From Sulfitobacter geojensis (GTDB lineage Bacteria; Pseudomonadota; Alphaproteobacteria; Rhodobacterales; Rhodobacteraceae): DNA of 64,000 nt. The notes beneath the pieces were generated by a model, which had not been told where the DNA came from, made no database searches, and was given only the letters and a program-made list of their open reading frames with translations. This document shows, in pieces, positions 45,535 to 55,971 of the stretch. The number at the start of each line of letters is the position of its first letter. Position 1 is the stretch's first letter. The DNA lies in assembly GCF_000622325.1 (NCBI RefSeq), contig NZ_JASE01000005.1, positions 1,860,001-1,924,000 on the forward strand. The letters run 5' to 3'. A program made the position numbers and the translations under genes.

Positions 45535-46301
45535 CCTGTCACCACCACGCCACCGTCCACGACCATGCACTGGCCGGTCATCATGCGGCTGGTGTCAGAG
45601 GCAAGGAACAGTACGGCATCGACAACATCCTGCGGTGCCAGATGCGTCTTGAGGCATTGTTTTTCCAGATGTGCAGCCAGCCCGTCGGGGGTTGCCCATT
45701 TATCAAGCTGCTTTTCGGTGAGCACCCAACCCGGTGCCAGCGCGTTCACCCGTATCCCATCCACGCCGAATTCGCGCGCCAATCCGCGGCTTAGTGCGGT
45801 GATGCCGCCGTTTGCCGCCATATAGGCAGGATAACCCGCTTGCCCCATCATATAGCTGATCGAGCTGAAGTTCACGATTGATCCCGCCCCCTTGGCCTGC
45901 ATCTGCGGTGTCACCGCCTGAGCGGCAAAGAAATATGCCTTGAGGTTGATCGCCTGCAATCTGTCCCAGTCGTCGGGTGTCAACTCGGCGGTGCTGTGAC
46001 GCGCGTCATTGGCGGCGTTGTTGACCAGAACATCAATCGGCCCATGGGCAGCTGCGGCCTGAGTGATGGTTTCATTCAATCGCGCGGTATCAGTGATGTC
46101 GCCTTGCAAGAACAGCGGGGCAGTGCCGTGCTTTTCGGTCATTTCCGCCACAAAGGTGCTGGCATCCGAGCGCCCGATAAAGGCCACCTGCGCGCCCTGC
46201 GCCATGAAACCGTCCGTCAGGGCCGCACCGATGCCCGAGCCGCCGCCGGTGATGAAAACCGACTTGCCCTTGAGGTCGTGAAATGTGGCGTTCTGGGTCA
46301 T
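45531..46301 (-). CDS. SDR family dehydrogenase, probably galactose 1-dehydrogenase
   Basis: 256 residues from the ATG at 46301 (AAGGA upstream). NAD-binding TGGGSGIG at 18-25, NNAAN at 94-98, N119, S147 and Y160. The usual catalytic lysine of the YxxxK motif is replaced: the DNA reads YMAAN, so position 164 is Asn. Otherwise it is a full-length classical SDR. In this operon the missing step is oxidation of galactose to galactonolactone, so that role is inferred. The unusual residue 164 makes the activity less certain. Confidence 0.75.
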   Translation of the reverse strand: MTQNATFHDLKGKSVFITGGGSGIGAALTDGFMAQGAQVAFIGRSDASTFVAEMTEKHGTAPLFLQGDITDTARLNETITQAAAAHGPIDVLVNNAANDARHSTAELTPDDWDRLQAINLKAYFFAAQAVTPQMQAKGAGSIVNFSSISYMMGQAGYPAYMAANGGITALSRGLAREFGVDGIRVNALAPGWVLTEKQLDKWATPDGLAAHLEKQCLKTHLAPQDVVDAVLFLASDTSRMMTGQCMVVDGGVVVTG

Positions 46302-46321
46302 GCTCGGGTGTCCTTTTGGTG

Positions 46322-48403
46322 TCACAGGCGGGTGCCTTCCAGCACCCACATGGTTTCGGGAAAGCGCCACGGCAGGGTCACGCCACTTTGCATCAGGGCG
46401 CTACCACTAAGGGTGACAGGGCCGTCTTTCAACAGGTGCGCCGCGCGCGATAGATGGGATGCAGAAGCGCGGTTGCGCAGGCTGATTTGATAACGCGCCG
46501 TCGGGTCCAGTCGCGTCAGCCGCAAGGGGCGCGGTGCGATCTGGGTGGAAGGTGTGGTTTGACCGGCAAAGACCACAAAGCGGCTGCCATCTTCGGCCAG
46601 TTGCTGTTCGGCAATTACCGCAGGATCCGCTGCATCCAGTCGCAGGATGTCGGCGCGTTCCATCCAGTCGCGGTTGGCTTTCCACCATGTGGTGACATCG
46701 CGCAGGACCTGCTGTTCGCGGCTGTCGAGCTCGCGCGGGTCCATTTCGAACCCCATGTGCCGCTGTGCCGCGACCCATGCGCGCAATTCGATGTCGAGTG
46801 TGCGACCCGAAGTGTGGCACTTGCGCGGGCCGACATGGCTTCCGGTGACAGCGAGGGGCAAAAACAGCGCCGCGTTGTGCTGGATTTTCAGCCGTTCCAG
46901 CGCATCGTTGCTGTCGGACAGCCAAACCCGCTGTGTGTGTTCCAGAATGCCAAAGTCGATGCGCCCGCCGCCCGAGGCACAGCTTTCGATCTCCACCTGT
47001 GGAAAGGCTGCGCTCAGCCGGGAGAGCAAATCATAGGTGCCGCGTGTCTGCGCCGCGTCGGGTGTGGGCAGCACGCGGTTGTGGTCCCATTTGAAATAAT
47101 CGACGGCATAGGCGGCAAGGATCGCGGCAATCGCGTCGAAAAGATAGTCGCGCACGGCGGGCAGCGCCATGTTCAGCACCTTTTGCTGGCGGCCCAAAAT
47201 CTGATCCCTATCCCCCAAGACCCAACCGGGATGGGCGCGGTAAAGATCGCTGTCGGGATTGATCATTTCGGGTTCGAACCAGATGCCGAAGGTCATGCCG
47301 CTGGCGTGGACGTGGTCGATCAACGGGCCAAGCCCTTGCGGGTATTTGCGCAGATCCACCGTCCAGTCGCCCAACGATGTCGTGTCGTCATCGCGTTTGC
47401 CGAACCAGCCGTCATCCAGCACAAAGCGTTCCGCCCCAAGAGCGGCAGCGCGGGTCGCAATGTCCTGAAGTTTTGGGATGTCATGGTCGAAATAGACAGC
47501 TTCCCAGCAGTTGTAATGCACAGGACGCGGGGTTTGGGGTTTCGCCCAAGTGATGATGCGGTCGCGCAAGTGGCGTTGGAAAGCCGCAGCGCAACCGTTC
47601 AACCCCTCGGCCGAAAAGGTTGCATATAGCGGCGCGGTGTCGAAACGGGTGGCAGGGGCCACTTCGGTGTCCGACGCATTGCCGAACTGGATCTGGCGAC
47701 GCCCGTCGGGCAGTTCTTCCGCGATCATGCGGTGCCCGCCGGACCAGCCGTAGTGAAATGCATAGGCGTCGCCGTGGGTATTTGCGGTGCCGGTGCAGGG
47801 GACGACCAACGCGGGAAAGTGTTCGTGCCCTGTGCGCCCGGTGCGGCTTTCGCGCTGGCGGATGCCGGCGGACCATGGGGTGCGCTGCTGTTGAAACTCG
47901 CCACACCAGCGGCCGGCGAAATCTAGCATTTCGCTTGCCGCTTGCGGTGCGGGCAGAACAGGCGCGGCGAGCCATTGCAGATGGACGGGTAATTCCGAGT
48001 GCAGGCTGGCCGTCAAGGTTAGCATCTGCGTTGTGACATCCAAAGCAACCTGCGCGATATAGGTCAGACCCTGCGCGCCGTCCGTACAGGTGAAAAGCAA
48101 CCGGTCCTGATCCTGCTCGACGTCGCTTAAGGTGAGTTTGGGCAGGACGGGCGTTCCATCCGCCGCCCGCAAAACCATGCCCGCTTGGCCCGGAAAACTG
48201 CGGCTGGCTTCGGGGCTGAGCGACAGCGCGGGGGTGGCATCCAACATGCCGCCGGTCACGTCCAGCTGCGTGGCACCCGCAAGCGCGACCAGATCTTCGT
48301 CCTGTGGAAGGGGCGCGCCCCAATAGATCACCGCCGGACAGCCATCCGCCATCGATCCAAAAGCCAGCGTTTGGCTTGGCCCGTCTAACCGCCATGTTTT
48401 CAT
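46322..48403 (-). CDS. Alpha-galactosidase (GH36)
   Basis: 693 residues, the length of bacterial GH36 enzymes. Nucleophile D440 in FKWDHNR and acid/base D497 in WLSDSND; FVLDDGWFGKRDDDTTSLGDW and ESCASGGGRIDFG are family signatures. The N-terminal beta-supersandwich and C-terminal beta domain are both present. No signal peptide: it would act on imported alpha-galactosides such as melibiose or raffinose. Its start overlaps the end of the permease gene by one base. Confidence 0.92.
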   Translation of the reverse strand: MKTWRLDGPSQTLAFGSMADGCPAVIYWGAPLPQDEDLVALAGATQLDVTGGMLDATPALSLSPEASRSFPGQAGMVLRAADGTPVLPKLTLSDVEQDQDRLLFTCTDGAQGLTYIAQVALDVTTQMLTLTASLHSELPVHLQWLAAPVLPAPQAASEMLDFAGRWCGEFQQQRTPWSAGIRQRESRTGRTGHEHFPALVVPCTGTANTHGDAYAFHYGWSGGHRMIAEELPDGRRQIQFGNASDTEVAPATRFDTAPLYATFSAEGLNGCAAAFQRHLRDRIITWAKPQTPRPVHYNCWEAVYFDHDIPKLQDIATRAAALGAERFVLDDGWFGKRDDDTTSLGDWTVDLRKYPQGLGPLIDHVHASGMTFGIWFEPEMINPDSDLYRAHPGWVLGDRDQILGRQQKVLNMALPAVRDYLFDAIAAILAAYAVDYFKWDHNRVLPTPDAAQTRGTYDLLSRLSAAFPQVEIESCASGGGRIDFGILEHTQRVWLSDSNDALERLKIQHNAALFLPLAVTGSHVGPRKCHTSGRTLDIELRAWVAAQRHMGFEMDPRELDSREQQVLRDVTTWWKANRDWMERADILRLDAADPAVIAEQQLAEDGSRFVVFAGQTTPSTQIAPRPLRLTRLDPTARYQISLRNRASASHLSRAAHLLKDGPVTLSGSALMQSGVTLPWRFPETMWVLEGTRL

Positions 48404-49251
48404 TACTTGACCGCCCCCAGTGTGAGGCCCGCGATAAAGTGTTTCTGCATCAAAAAGAACATCGCGACGGGGGGGAGGGCCGCGACAATGCTGCCTGCGG
48501 ACATGAGATGGTACATGGCGCGGAACTCGGAATTGAAGGCGGTGATGCCTGCGGTAACGGGTTGGCTTTCCGGCCCTTGGGTCAGGACCACGGCCCAGAA
48601 GTAATCATTCCAGATGAAGGTAAAGATCAGCACCGCAAGGGCCGCAAGCGCCGGTTTCATCAAAGGCAGCACCACATGCCAGAAGATCTGGATTTCTGAG
48701 ATGCCTTCAACACGGGCCGCTTCGATCAACTCGAACGGCAGGGCGCGAATAAAATTGCGCATGAACAGGGTGCAAAATCCGGTTTGAAACGCGATGTGAA
48801 ACAGCACAAGACCGGTCTTGGTGTTATAAAGACCCATATCAAGGGTCAGGTCGCGCACCGGCACCATCAGGATCTGGAACGGCACAAAGTTGCCCGCCAC
48901 GAACATGAAGAACACCCAGATGTTCGCTTTGAACCGGTATATTCCCAGCGCAAAGCCTGCCATCGCCGATAGTGCGACAGCACCGATCACTGTCGGCAGG
49001 GTGATCAGGAAAGAATTCAACAGATATCGCGGCATATCCGAGTTAAAGAACACCTGACCGTAGTTTTCCGCAAAATCAAAGGAGGACGGCACACCCCAAT
49101 AATTCGCATTGGTGAAATCCGCGCCGGGTTTGATCGAGAAGATGGCAACAGCCAGCAGCGGTAACAGCCAGACGATCAACGCCAGCGGCAGCACGGCTTG
49201 GTACATGGTTTTCGCAGCGGCGGGGCGTTTTTCAAGCGGGGTCGGGAACAT
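48403..49251 (-). CDS. Sugar ABC transporter permease (MalG-like)
   Basis: 282 residues from the ATG at 49251, inside a TAATG overlap with the other permease; the long upstream frame is a shadow of that gene. Six membrane segments and the ATPase-coupling EAA loop ELIEAARVEGISEIQIFWHVVLPLMKP (about 183-208). It pairs with the upstream MalF-like permease to import a galactoside. Confidence 0.92.
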   Translation of the reverse strand: MFPTPLEKRPAAAKTMYQAVLPLALIVWLLPLLAVAIFSIKPGADFTNANYWGVPSSFDFAENYGQVFFNSDMPRYLLNSFLITLPTVIGAVALSAMAGFALGIYRFKANIWVFFMFVAGNFVPFQILMVPVRDLTLDMGLYNTKTGLVLFHIAFQTGFCTLFMRNFIRALPFELIEAARVEGISEIQIFWHVVLPLMKPALAALAVLIFTFIWNDYFWAVVLTQGPESQPVTAGITAFNSEFRAMYHLMSAGSIVAALPPVAMFFLMQKHFIAGLTLGAVK

Positions 49252-50165
49252 TATCGCTTCTCCTCGCGGTACATGGACCACAGGAAGTAGGCGATGAAAA
49301 TCAGCATGATCGCGAACAGCACCACGGCGATGGCCGCACCGTAGCCCATGCGGAAACCATATTCCGACAGCGCGACCTCGAACATATAATAGGCCAGCAC
49401 GCGGGATGATCCGAAGGGCCCGCCACTGGTCATGATCGAGATCAGATCGAACGAGCGCAGCGCGCCGATAATGGTGACGACAAAGGCGATGAACGTGGCA
49501 GGGCGCAGTTGCGGCAGCACCACGTGCCACAGCATCCGCAACCCCTTGGCACCGTCAAGTCGGCCCGCTTCGATCTGTTCGGGGTTCACGGCGTTGAGGC
49601 CCGTGAGGTACAGGATCATGCAATAGGCGGTCTGTGGCCAGAGGCCCGCGATGATCACGCCGTAGGTCACGTATTTCTCATCGCCCAGCATGTTGATTGG
49701 ACCTGCACCAAACCAGCCCAGAAAGACGTTCAGAAAGCCGAATGCGGGATCATAGAACCACGTAAAGACAAGGCCGACGACGACTTGGGAGATCACGAAG
49801 GGGAAAAAGAACAGCGACTTATAGAGCCGGATGCCGGTGACTGTCTGGTTCAGGAATAGCGCGATGAACAGCCCCGCAGGGATCGCCAAAAGGTAGAGCA
49901 CCAGCCAGATGACGTTGTTTTTCAAGCTGGTGTAAAACGCATCGCGGTCGATGAATTCGTAATAGAGGTCTTCGTAGTTGCGCAGACCCACGTATTCCTT
50001 CGCCCCCAAACCATCCCATTCATAAAGGGACAGGTTGAAGGATTGGAAAACGGGGTAGACCACGTAAAAGACGAAAAACAGGATTGCGGGGGTCAGGAAC
50101 AACCACGGGGCCAGCGTTTGCTGGTTACGGTGCCAAAAACTGCGCTGGACGGTCGGGTCTGACAT
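49251..50165 (-). CDS. Sugar ABC transporter permease (MalF-like)
   Basis: 304 residues with six membrane segments. The coupling loop NPEQIEAGRLDGAKGLRMLWHVVLPQL lies around 192-217. The N-terminal region before the first segment is short, as in CUT1 oligosaccharide permeases. It follows the binding-protein gene with a hairpin in between and overlaps the MalG-like gene by one base. Confidence 0.92.
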   Translation of the reverse strand: MSDPTVQRSFWHRNQQTLAPWLFLTPAILFFVFYVVYPVFQSFNLSLYEWDGLGAKEYVGLRNYEDLYYEFIDRDAFYTSLKNNVIWLVLYLLAIPAGLFIALFLNQTVTGIRLYKSLFFFPFVISQVVVGLVFTWFYDPAFGFLNVFLGWFGAGPINMLGDEKYVTYGVIIAGLWPQTAYCMILYLTGLNAVNPEQIEAGRLDGAKGLRMLWHVVLPQLRPATFIAFVVTIIGALRSFDLISIMTSGGPFGSSRVLAYYMFEVALSEYGFRMGYGAAIAVVLFAIMLIFIAYFLWSMYREEKR

Positions 50166-50250
50166 GTTGATCCTTGCGGCAGGGTGCTTTGAAACGGCAC
50201 CTTACGAGGGGGACGGCAGGGCAGGTGCTTGCGGGGAAGGCACCAAAGGG

Positions 50251-50277
50251 ACGGGCGCGCCGTTCGGACGCGCCCGT
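50251..50277 (-). terminator. Intercistronic hairpin between binding protein and permease genes
   Basis: A 9-bp GC-rich stem (arms 50251-50259 and 50269-50277) with a 9-base loop, in the 120-bp gap after the binding-protein gene. The minus-strand 3' side reads CCCTTTGGTG, not a strong U-tract. Likely stabilises the binding-protein mRNA or attenuates read-through. Confidence 0.5.
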
Positions 50278-50285
50278 CTGTTGGG

Positions 50286-51551
50286 TTAGCGGTAGATGCG
50301 ACCGCGCGCGCGCTCAAGCTTGCTCAAGATACGGTCGAGCTCGTCCGGCTTGACCATGAATTCCTGAAAACCTTCCATCGCGACCTTTGCCATTTCGGCA
50401 GGGGCATCCCGGTCAAAGAACTGCGCAACACCGCCGGTGGCGTTGTTTGACAGCATCTCGAAACCTTCCTTGAGGAACTTGTCGTCATCCACCGAGGATT
50501 TGTTGTTCACTGGCAGCTGACCAAGGGCGTCACCTGCGTTGATCAGGGTCTGGTTCTCGGCGGAGGCCACGAACTTGAGGAACGCACGCGCGTTGTCCTT
50601 GTTCTTGGCATTGGCGGGAATGTGGAAGGTGTCCGTTGGCGCATCTTCGGCCAATTCGACATCGCCGTTGATGGCAGGGAACTGGTGGAAGTCCAGCTTG
50701 CTGTCATCCAGACCCGCTTCGCGTAGGGGAGCGACGGCAAAGTTGCCTTTCAGGATCGCGGCGGCGTCGCCATTGGTCATGAAGGGCAGCGATTCCTGCC
50801 AGCTGTAGGCGGTGTGGTCGTCAATGAACGCGCCCATGTCTACCAGCTCTTTCCAGTTGGCAAATGTCGCTTTCACACGCTCGTCGGTCCATTCAACCTT
50901 GCCCGCTGTGAGATCGGCGTGGAACTGATAGCCGTTGGTGCGCATGTTGAGGTAGTCAAACCAGCCCGCAGCGGTCCACAGGAATTTGGACCCGAGGGTA
51001 AAGCACTTTTTGCCCGAATCGAGGACCGCCTGACAGTTGGCTTTGAACTCTTCCCAGTTTGTCGGCTCGGACAGGCCCAGCTCTTCATAGATGTCTTTGC
51101 GGTAGTATACGCCCCACTGGTAGTAGGTGTAGGGCACGCCCCACTGCTTGCCATCCAGCGTCATCGCGCCCTTGGTGGACGCCAGCTCTTCGCTCAGCGT
51201 GCCTTCCCAAACGTCCGATACATCTTCGAACAGGCCCGCATCCACGTAAGGACGCATGCGGTTGGCGGCGTACCAGTTGGCCACATCGGGCGCATCGGCG
51301 GTCAGAAAGTTGCGGATCTGGGTTTTATAGGCCTCGCGGTCAATCACTGTCAGCGCGATGTCCAGATCAGGGTGCTGTTCGCCAAAGCGCGCCACCATGC
51401 CTTCCATCACTGCCCGAGGGGCAGGGTTGGACATATCAGAGAAAATGACCAGATCGCCGGACAGTTTCGCGTGCCCGTCGGCAAAGGCGGCACCGGCCAG
51501 CATGGTCGTGCCTGCAAATAGCGCAAGCGCCTTGGATGTGAATGACGTCAT
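50286..51551 (-). CDS. Sugar ABC transporter substrate-binding protein (CUT1 family)
   Basis: 421 residues from the ATG at 51551, with GGGAGG six bases upstream. Sec signal (about 4-24, ending AAFADG). Mature part of the family-1 extracellular solute-binding type: NWYAANRMRPYVDAGLFEDVSD and MTNGDAAAILKGNFAVAPLREAG. Operon context implies an alpha- or beta-galactoside ligand. First gene of the operon, next to an operator-like palindrome and divergent from the IclR gene. Confidence 0.92.
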   Translation of the reverse strand: MTSFTSKALALFAGTTMLAGAAFADGHAKLSGDLVIFSDMSNPAPRAVMEGMVARFGEQHPDLDIALTVIDREAYKTQIRNFLTADAPDVANWYAANRMRPYVDAGLFEDVSDVWEGTLSEELASTKGAMTLDGKQWGVPYTYYQWGVYYRKDIYEELGLSEPTNWEEFKANCQAVLDSGKKCFTLGSKFLWTAAGWFDYLNMRTNGYQFHADLTAGKVEWTDERVKATFANWKELVDMGAFIDDHTAYSWQESLPFMTNGDAAAILKGNFAVAPLREAGLDDSKLDFHQFPAINGDVELAEDAPTDTFHIPANAKNKDNARAFLKFVASAENQTLINAGDALGQLPVNNKSSVDDDKFLKEGFEMLSNNATGGVAQFFDRDAPAEMAKVAMEGFQEFMVKPDELDRILSKLERARGRIYR

Positions 51552-51574
51552 GAGGATCCTCCCGAGATCGCAAA

Positions 51575-51597
51575 TTGGTTCCATTATTTGAAACCAA
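51575..51597. promoter_or_regulatory. Operator candidate between the galactoside operon and iclR-type gene
   Basis: Inverted repeat TTGGTTCCA...TTGAAACCAA, 23 bp, arms differing at one or two positions. A second smaller inverted repeat GTTTT...AAAAC lies at 51598-51615 next to an AT-rich TATATATT. Both sit in the 150-bp divergent region, where the IclR protein encoded at 51703 would be expected to bind. Confidence 0.5.
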
Positions 51598-51702
51598 GTT
51601 TTATATATTGAAAACTACACCGCACCATGCAACCTTTGTCAAGTGGTCATGCAGGTCATCAGTGTGGCGCTGGCAGTTACAAGACCACAAGGGGGGAGAG
51701 CC

Positions 51703-52509
51703 ATGTCCGGCGACGGTACAGTTGGCAAAGCAATGGATGTTCTGGATCAGGTGGCCGCGTTCGGCCGCCCCGTCCGCTTTGGCACCTTGCTAGAGGATAG
51801 CCCCTTTCCCAAGGCGACGCTTTACCGGTTCCTGCAAACGCTGACCAACCAGCGGCTGCTGGCCTATGACGCGGAGTTGCAGACCTATTCCGTCGGGGTG
51901 CGCCTTGTTCGGCTGGCCCATGCGGCGTGGAGGCAGACCAGCCTTGCACCGCTTGCGCGGGCACACCTTGATGCGCTGAGCCATAAGATCGGGCTTACCG
52001 TGCATCTGGCCCAGCTTGATCACGGGCAGGTGCTGTATATCGACAAACGCAACGCGGCCCAGCCGGTCGAGATGTTTTCGGAGGCGGGCAAGATCGGGCC
52101 GGCTTATTGCACCGGCGTGGGTAAGGCGATACTGGCGCACCTGCCGCCGGTCGAACAGGCGCGTGTGATGGATCAGCAGAGTTTCCATCGCTTTACCGCG
52201 ACCACGCTGGATACACCGCAGGCGCTGGGCGACGAGTTGAGGAACATCGTCGCGCGCGGGCATGCCTATGATCGCGAAGAACATGAACCCGGTATCATTT
52301 GCATCGCCGTACCGATCCTGTCCTCCAGAGGGCAGGTGCTGGGCGGGCTGTCGATCACCGGAGCCACGCGCCAGACCGATTACACGAAACTGGATGCACT
52401 GGTTCCCGACCTGACCGCAACCGCATCGGCCATTGCCGCGGATGCGGAGGCATGGCGTTTTCCGGTGCATTTGACCCAAACACCACCCCTCGAGAAACAG
52501 AAGGCTTAA
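51703..52509 (+). CDS. IclR family transcriptional regulator of the galactoside operon
   Basis: 268 residues from the ATG at 51703 (GGGGGAG upstream). N-terminal winged helix (about 5-70) with [39 protein letters not shown], then an effector domain with the IclR signature [15 protein letters not shown] near 135-150 and [14 protein letters not shown] near 205. Divergent from the binding-protein gene and followed 4 bases later by the ATPase gene. Confidence 0.9.
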   Translation: MSGDGTVGKAMDVLDQVAAFGRPVRFGTLLEDSPFPKATLYRFLQTLTNQRLLAYDAELQTYSVGVRLVRLAHAAWRQTSLAPLARAHLDALSHKIGLTVHLAQLDHGQVLYIDKRNAAQPVEMFSEAGKIGPAYCTGVGKAILAHLPPVEQARVMDQQSFHRFTATTLDTPQALGDELRNIVARGHAYDREEHEPGIICIAVPILSSRGQVLGGLSITGATRQTDYTKLDALVPDLTATASAIAADAEAWRFPVHLTQTPPLEKQKA

Positions 52510-52513
52510 CCCC

Positions 52514-53572
52514 ATGACAGGTGTGACACTGCAAGGCGCGATCAAACGCTACGGCGAGGTTCAGGTTATCCATGGCATTGATCTGCAGGTAGAAGACGGC
52601 GAATTCTGCGTTTTTGTCGGGCCCTCGGGGTGTGGCAAGTCCACGTTGTTGCGGATGATTGCAGGGCTTGAAGAAACCAGCGAAGGGACGATCCGCATCG
52701 GAGCGCGCGACGTGACCCGCGCCGACCCCGCCGAGCGCGGCGTGGCGATGGTGTTCCAGACCTATGCGCTTTATCCGCACATGACGGTCGAGCAGAACAT
52801 GGGCTTCGGCCTGAAGATGAACGGCGTGCCCAAGGCGGAAGTTGCGGCAAAGGTGAAATCCGCTTCCGACATTCTGAAGCTTGATGAATATCTGAAACGC
52901 AAACCTGCCAACCTGTCAGGGGGGCAACGCCAGCGTGTGGCAATTGGCCGTGCCATTGTACGCGGACCCGAAGTGTTCCTGTTTGACGAACCCCTGTCGA
53001 ACCTGGACGCAGAGCTGCGCTTCGAGATGCGCGTTGAAATCGCCCGACTGCACAAAGAAATCGGCGCGACGATGATTTACGTCACCCATGATCAGGTCGA
53101 GGCGATGACGCTGGCAGACAAGATCGTGGTGCTGCGGGCGGGTCATATCGAACAGGTTGGCGCGCCGCTGGACCTTTACCGTGATCCTGACAACCGCTTT
53201 GTCGCGGGGTTCATCGGGTCGCCCGCGATGAATTTTCTGAAAGGGACTGTCACAGACGGCGGCATTGCCGTACCTGCGCTGGGCCGCGATGTGACCGTTG
53301 ACGTGCGTTTGCCCGCAGTGGGGACTGATGTGATCCTTGGCATCCGCCCCGAACATATCGAGGTGCAGCGCGGGCAAGGGGGGCTAAGCGCGGACCTTTC
53401 CGAAGCGCTGGGCGGTGTCAGCTATTTGCACCTTGCGACCCATACCGAGGAGCGCATCATCGCCGAGGAACGCGGCGACGAGCGTGCGCGCGAGGGTGAT
53501 ATTGTCGACATCAGTTTCGAACAGCGGCGCGCGATGGTCTTTGATGCAGCCACGGAGCTGCGGATCAGGTAG
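52514..53572 (+). CDS. Sugar ABC transporter ATP-binding protein (MsmK/UgpC-type)
   Basis: 352 residues. Walker [10 protein letters not shown] at 36-44, signature [15 protein letters not shown] near 134, Walker [17 protein letters not shown] near 155 and the H-loop [13 protein letters not shown]. The C-terminal regulatory OB-type domain (about 240-352) is typical of multi-sugar ATPases. It is encoded with the regulator, away from its permeases; such ATPases often serve several CUT1 transporters. Confidence 0.92.
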   Translation: MTGVTLQGAIKRYGEVQVIHGIDLQVEDGEFCVFVGPSGCGKSTLLRMIAGLEETSEGTIRIGARDVTRADPAERGVAMVFQTYALYPHMTVEQNMGFGLKMNGVPKAEVAAKVKSASDILKLDEYLKRKPANLSGGQRQRVAIGRAIVRGPEVFLFDEPLSNLDAELRFEMRVEIARLHKEIGATMIYVTHDQVEAMTLADKIVVLRAGHIEQVGAPLDLYRDPDNRFVAGFIGSPAMNFLKGTVTDGGIAVPALGRDVTVDVRLPAVGTDVILGIRPEHIEVQRGQGGLSADLSEALGGVSYLHLATHTEERIIAEERGDERAREGDIVDISFEQRRAMVFDAATELRIR

Positions 53573-53619
53573 GGGCGCGGAGCGGCGGGTCACTTCCTTT
53601 AGATATAAAATATTTCCGC

Positions 53620-53648
53620 TTGAAGCATAAACGTTTTCGTCCTAGCGT
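53620..53648 (+). promoter_or_regulatory. Possible promoter of the tryptophan/anthranilate operon
   Basis: TTGAAG (53620-53625), 17-base spacer, TAGCGT (53643-53648), which fits the TTG-17-TAnnnT pattern of alphaproteobacterial housekeeping promoters. It is 31 bp upstream of the first gene. Only pattern evidence. Confidence 0.3.
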
Positions 53649-53679
53649 CCCTGTAACACAGCGGATTTAGGGGACTGGT

Positions 53680-55971
53680 ATGCGTGCGATTTGTCTGGGC
53701 GGCGGGCCTGCGGGCCTATATTTCGGGATTTCCATGAAGCTGCGTGACCCCTCTGCCGAGGTCACGGTGCTTGAGCGGAACAGGCCGGACGACACCTTTG
53801 GCTGGGGCGTTGTGCTGTCCGATGAAACGCTGGAAAACCTGCAAGCCAACGATCCCGTTTCAGCCGCCGAGATTCGCAAGAACTTTGCCTATTGGGACGA
53901 CATGGCCCTGATTTATAAAGGGCAGAAAACCGTGAGCAGCGGCCACGGGTTCTGTGGCATCGGGCGCAAGAAGCTTCTGCAAATCCTGCAAGCCCGTGCC
54001 AGCGAACTGGGGGTGATCCTGCAATTTGAAACCGAGGTGGAGGCGGCCTCGACCTATCAGGACGCCTACGATCTGGTGGTCGCCTGTGACGGGTTGAATT
54101 CCAAAACCCGGCTGGAATTTCAGGACACGTTCAAGCCCGACATTGATGTGCGCAAGTGCCAGTTTATTTGGCTCGGCACCCATCAGAAATTCAACGACGC
54201 CTTTACCTTTATCTTCGAGGAAACCGACAAGGGCTGGCTTTGGGTGCATGCCTATCAATTTGATGATGACACGGCGACATTCATTGTCGAATGCAGCCAG
54301 CAAACCTTTGACAACTACGGTTTCGGCGATCTGACCCAACAGGAAACCATCGCAATCTGCGAAGAGGTGTTCAGGGAACATCTGGACGGTAACGCGTTGA
54401 TGACAAACGCTAATCATATCCGCGGCTCTGCATGGATACAGTTCCCGCGGGTGCTTTGCGAGACATGGCACCACGAAAATGTCGTGTTGCTGGGCGATGC
54501 GGCGGCGACGGCGCATTTCTCCATCGGGTCGGGATCAAAGCTGGCGCTGGAATCGGCAATATCCTTGGCGGATCAAGTTGTGGCGGAACCCGATATTGCC
54601 ATTGCCGCCGAGAAATACGAAGCAGCACGCCGGCTTGAAGTGCTGCGTCTGCAGTCAGCAGCACGCAATTCGCTTGAATGGTTCGAGGATGTGGAGCGGT
54701 ATCTCGACCTTGATCCGGTCCAGCTGAATTATTCCATGCTGACACGCTCGCAACGGATCAGCCACGAGAACCTGCGCGAACGTGACCCCGAATGGCTGGC
54801 CGGTGCCGAGAAATGGTTCATGGAGCAGGCCGGTGGCAGCACAGATGAGCCGGTGCGCACCCCGATGTTCGCTCCATTCAAGTTGCGCGATATGACGTTG
54901 GAAAACCGCATCGTTGTTTCGCCCATGGCGCAGTACAAGGCGGTTGATGGCACCCCGACCGATTGGCATCTCATCCACTACGGCGAACGCGCCAAGGGCG
55001 GCGCAGGGCTGGTTTATACGGAAATGACCTGTGTGTCTGACGATGGGCGGATCACGCCGGGCTGTCCGGGGCTTTACGCCCCCGAACACGAAGCGGCGTG
55101 GCAGCGGTTGACGGGTTTCGTGCATCAGGAAACGGATGCGAAAATCTGTTGTCAGATCGGTCATGCGGGCCGCAAAGGATCGACGCGGATTGGCTGGGAG
55201 GGCATGGACAAGCCGCTGAGCGATGGCAACTGGCCGATTTATTCAGCCTCCGCCATCCCGTGGTCCGATGAAAACGTGGTGCCTATTGCAGCCACCCGCA
55301 CCGATATGGATCAAATTCGCGACGCCTTTGTCGCATCGGCGCAGATGGCTGAACGTGCAGGGTTCGACATGATCGAACTGCACGCGGCGCATGGATATTT
55401 CATCTCGTCGTTTATCTCGCCACTGTCGAACACACGCAGCGATGAATATGGCGGGAGCCTTGAAAACCGGATGCGCTATCCGCTGGAGGTGTTCACCGCG
55501 ATGCGCGCCGTCTGGCCCGAAGGCAAGCCGATGTCAGTGCGCATTTCCGCAAACGACTGGGTGGGCGAAGACGGCGTCACCCCACAGGAGGCGGTCAAGA
55601 TTGCGCAGATGTTCGAGGCGGCAGGCGCCGATATCATCGACGTTTCCGCAGGCCAGACCTCGACCGAAGGGCAGCCGGTCTATGGTCGCATGTTCCAGAC
55701 GCCGTTTTCGGATCGCATCCGCAACGAGGCGGGGATCAAGACAATGGCCGTGGGTAACATCTATGAAGCGGATCACGTGAATTCGATCCTGATGGCGGGG
55801 CGTGCGGATCTTGTGTGTCTGGCGCGTCCGCACCTGACCGACCCTTACTGGACGCTGCGTGAAGGCAGCCAGATCGGTGACCGCCAAGGCAAATGGCCCT
55901 TGCCCTATGCGGCAGGGCGCGATCAGATGTGGCGATTGGCCGACAAGGCCGCAGAAATGGAGAAAGTATGA
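53680..55971 (+). CDS. 2-aminobenzoyl-CoA monooxygenase/reductase-like fusion (salicylyl-CoA 5-hydroxylase family)
   Basis: 763 residues, a fusion of two flavoenzymes. Residues 1-380: FAD monooxygenase with GGGPAG at 7-12 and [26 protein letters not shown] (GD motif) near 268. Residues 395-763: old-yellow-enzyme-type FMN reductase with [47 protein letters not shown] and an RPHLTDPYW end. This matches aminobenzoyl-CoA monooxygenase/reductase, which hydroxylates and dearomatises anthraniloyl-CoA; the closely related salicylyl-CoA 5-hydroxylase fusion is the alternative. The CoA ligase, kynA and kynU downstream favour anthraniloyl-CoA. Confidence 0.87.
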   Translation: MRAICLGGGPAGLYFGISMKLRDPSAEVTVLERNRPDDTFGWGVVLSDETLENLQANDPVSAAEIRKNFAYWDDMALIYKGQKTVSSGHGFCGIGRKKLLQILQARASELGVILQFETEVEAASTYQDAYDLVVACDGLNSKTRLEFQDTFKPDIDVRKCQFIWLGTHQKFNDAFTFIFEETDKGWLWVHAYQFDDDTATFIVECSQQTFDNYGFGDLTQQETIAICEEVFREHLDGNALMTNANHIRGSAWIQFPRVLCETWHHENVVLLGDAAATAHFSIGSGSKLALESAISLADQVVAEPDIAIAAEKYEAARRLEVLRLQSAARNSLEWFEDVERYLDLDPVQLNYSMLTRSQRISHENLRERDPEWLAGAEKWFMEQAGGSTDEPVRTPMFAPFKLRDMTLENRIVVSPMAQYKAVDGTPTDWHLIHYGERAKGGAGLVYTEMTCVSDDGRITPGCPGLYAPEHEAAWQRLTGFVHQETDAKICCQIGHAGRKGSTRIGWEGMDKPLSDGNWPIYSASAIPWSDENVVPIAATRTDMDQIRDAFVASAQMAERAGFDMIELHAAHGYFISSFISPLSNTRSDEYGGSLENRMRYPLEVFTAMRAVWPEGKPMSVRISANDWVGEDGVTPQEAVKIAQMFEAAGADIIDVSAGQTSTEGQPVYGRMFQTPFSDRIRNEAGIKTMAVGNIYEADHVNSILMAGRADLVCLARPHLTDPYWTLREGSQIGDRQGKWPLPYAAGRDQMWRLADKAAEMEKV

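Noticed and set aside
48403..49530. Longer version of the MalG-like permease starting at 49530
   Set aside because: The extra 93 codons are an out-of-frame reading of the MalF-like gene; the true start is in the TAATG overlap at 49251.
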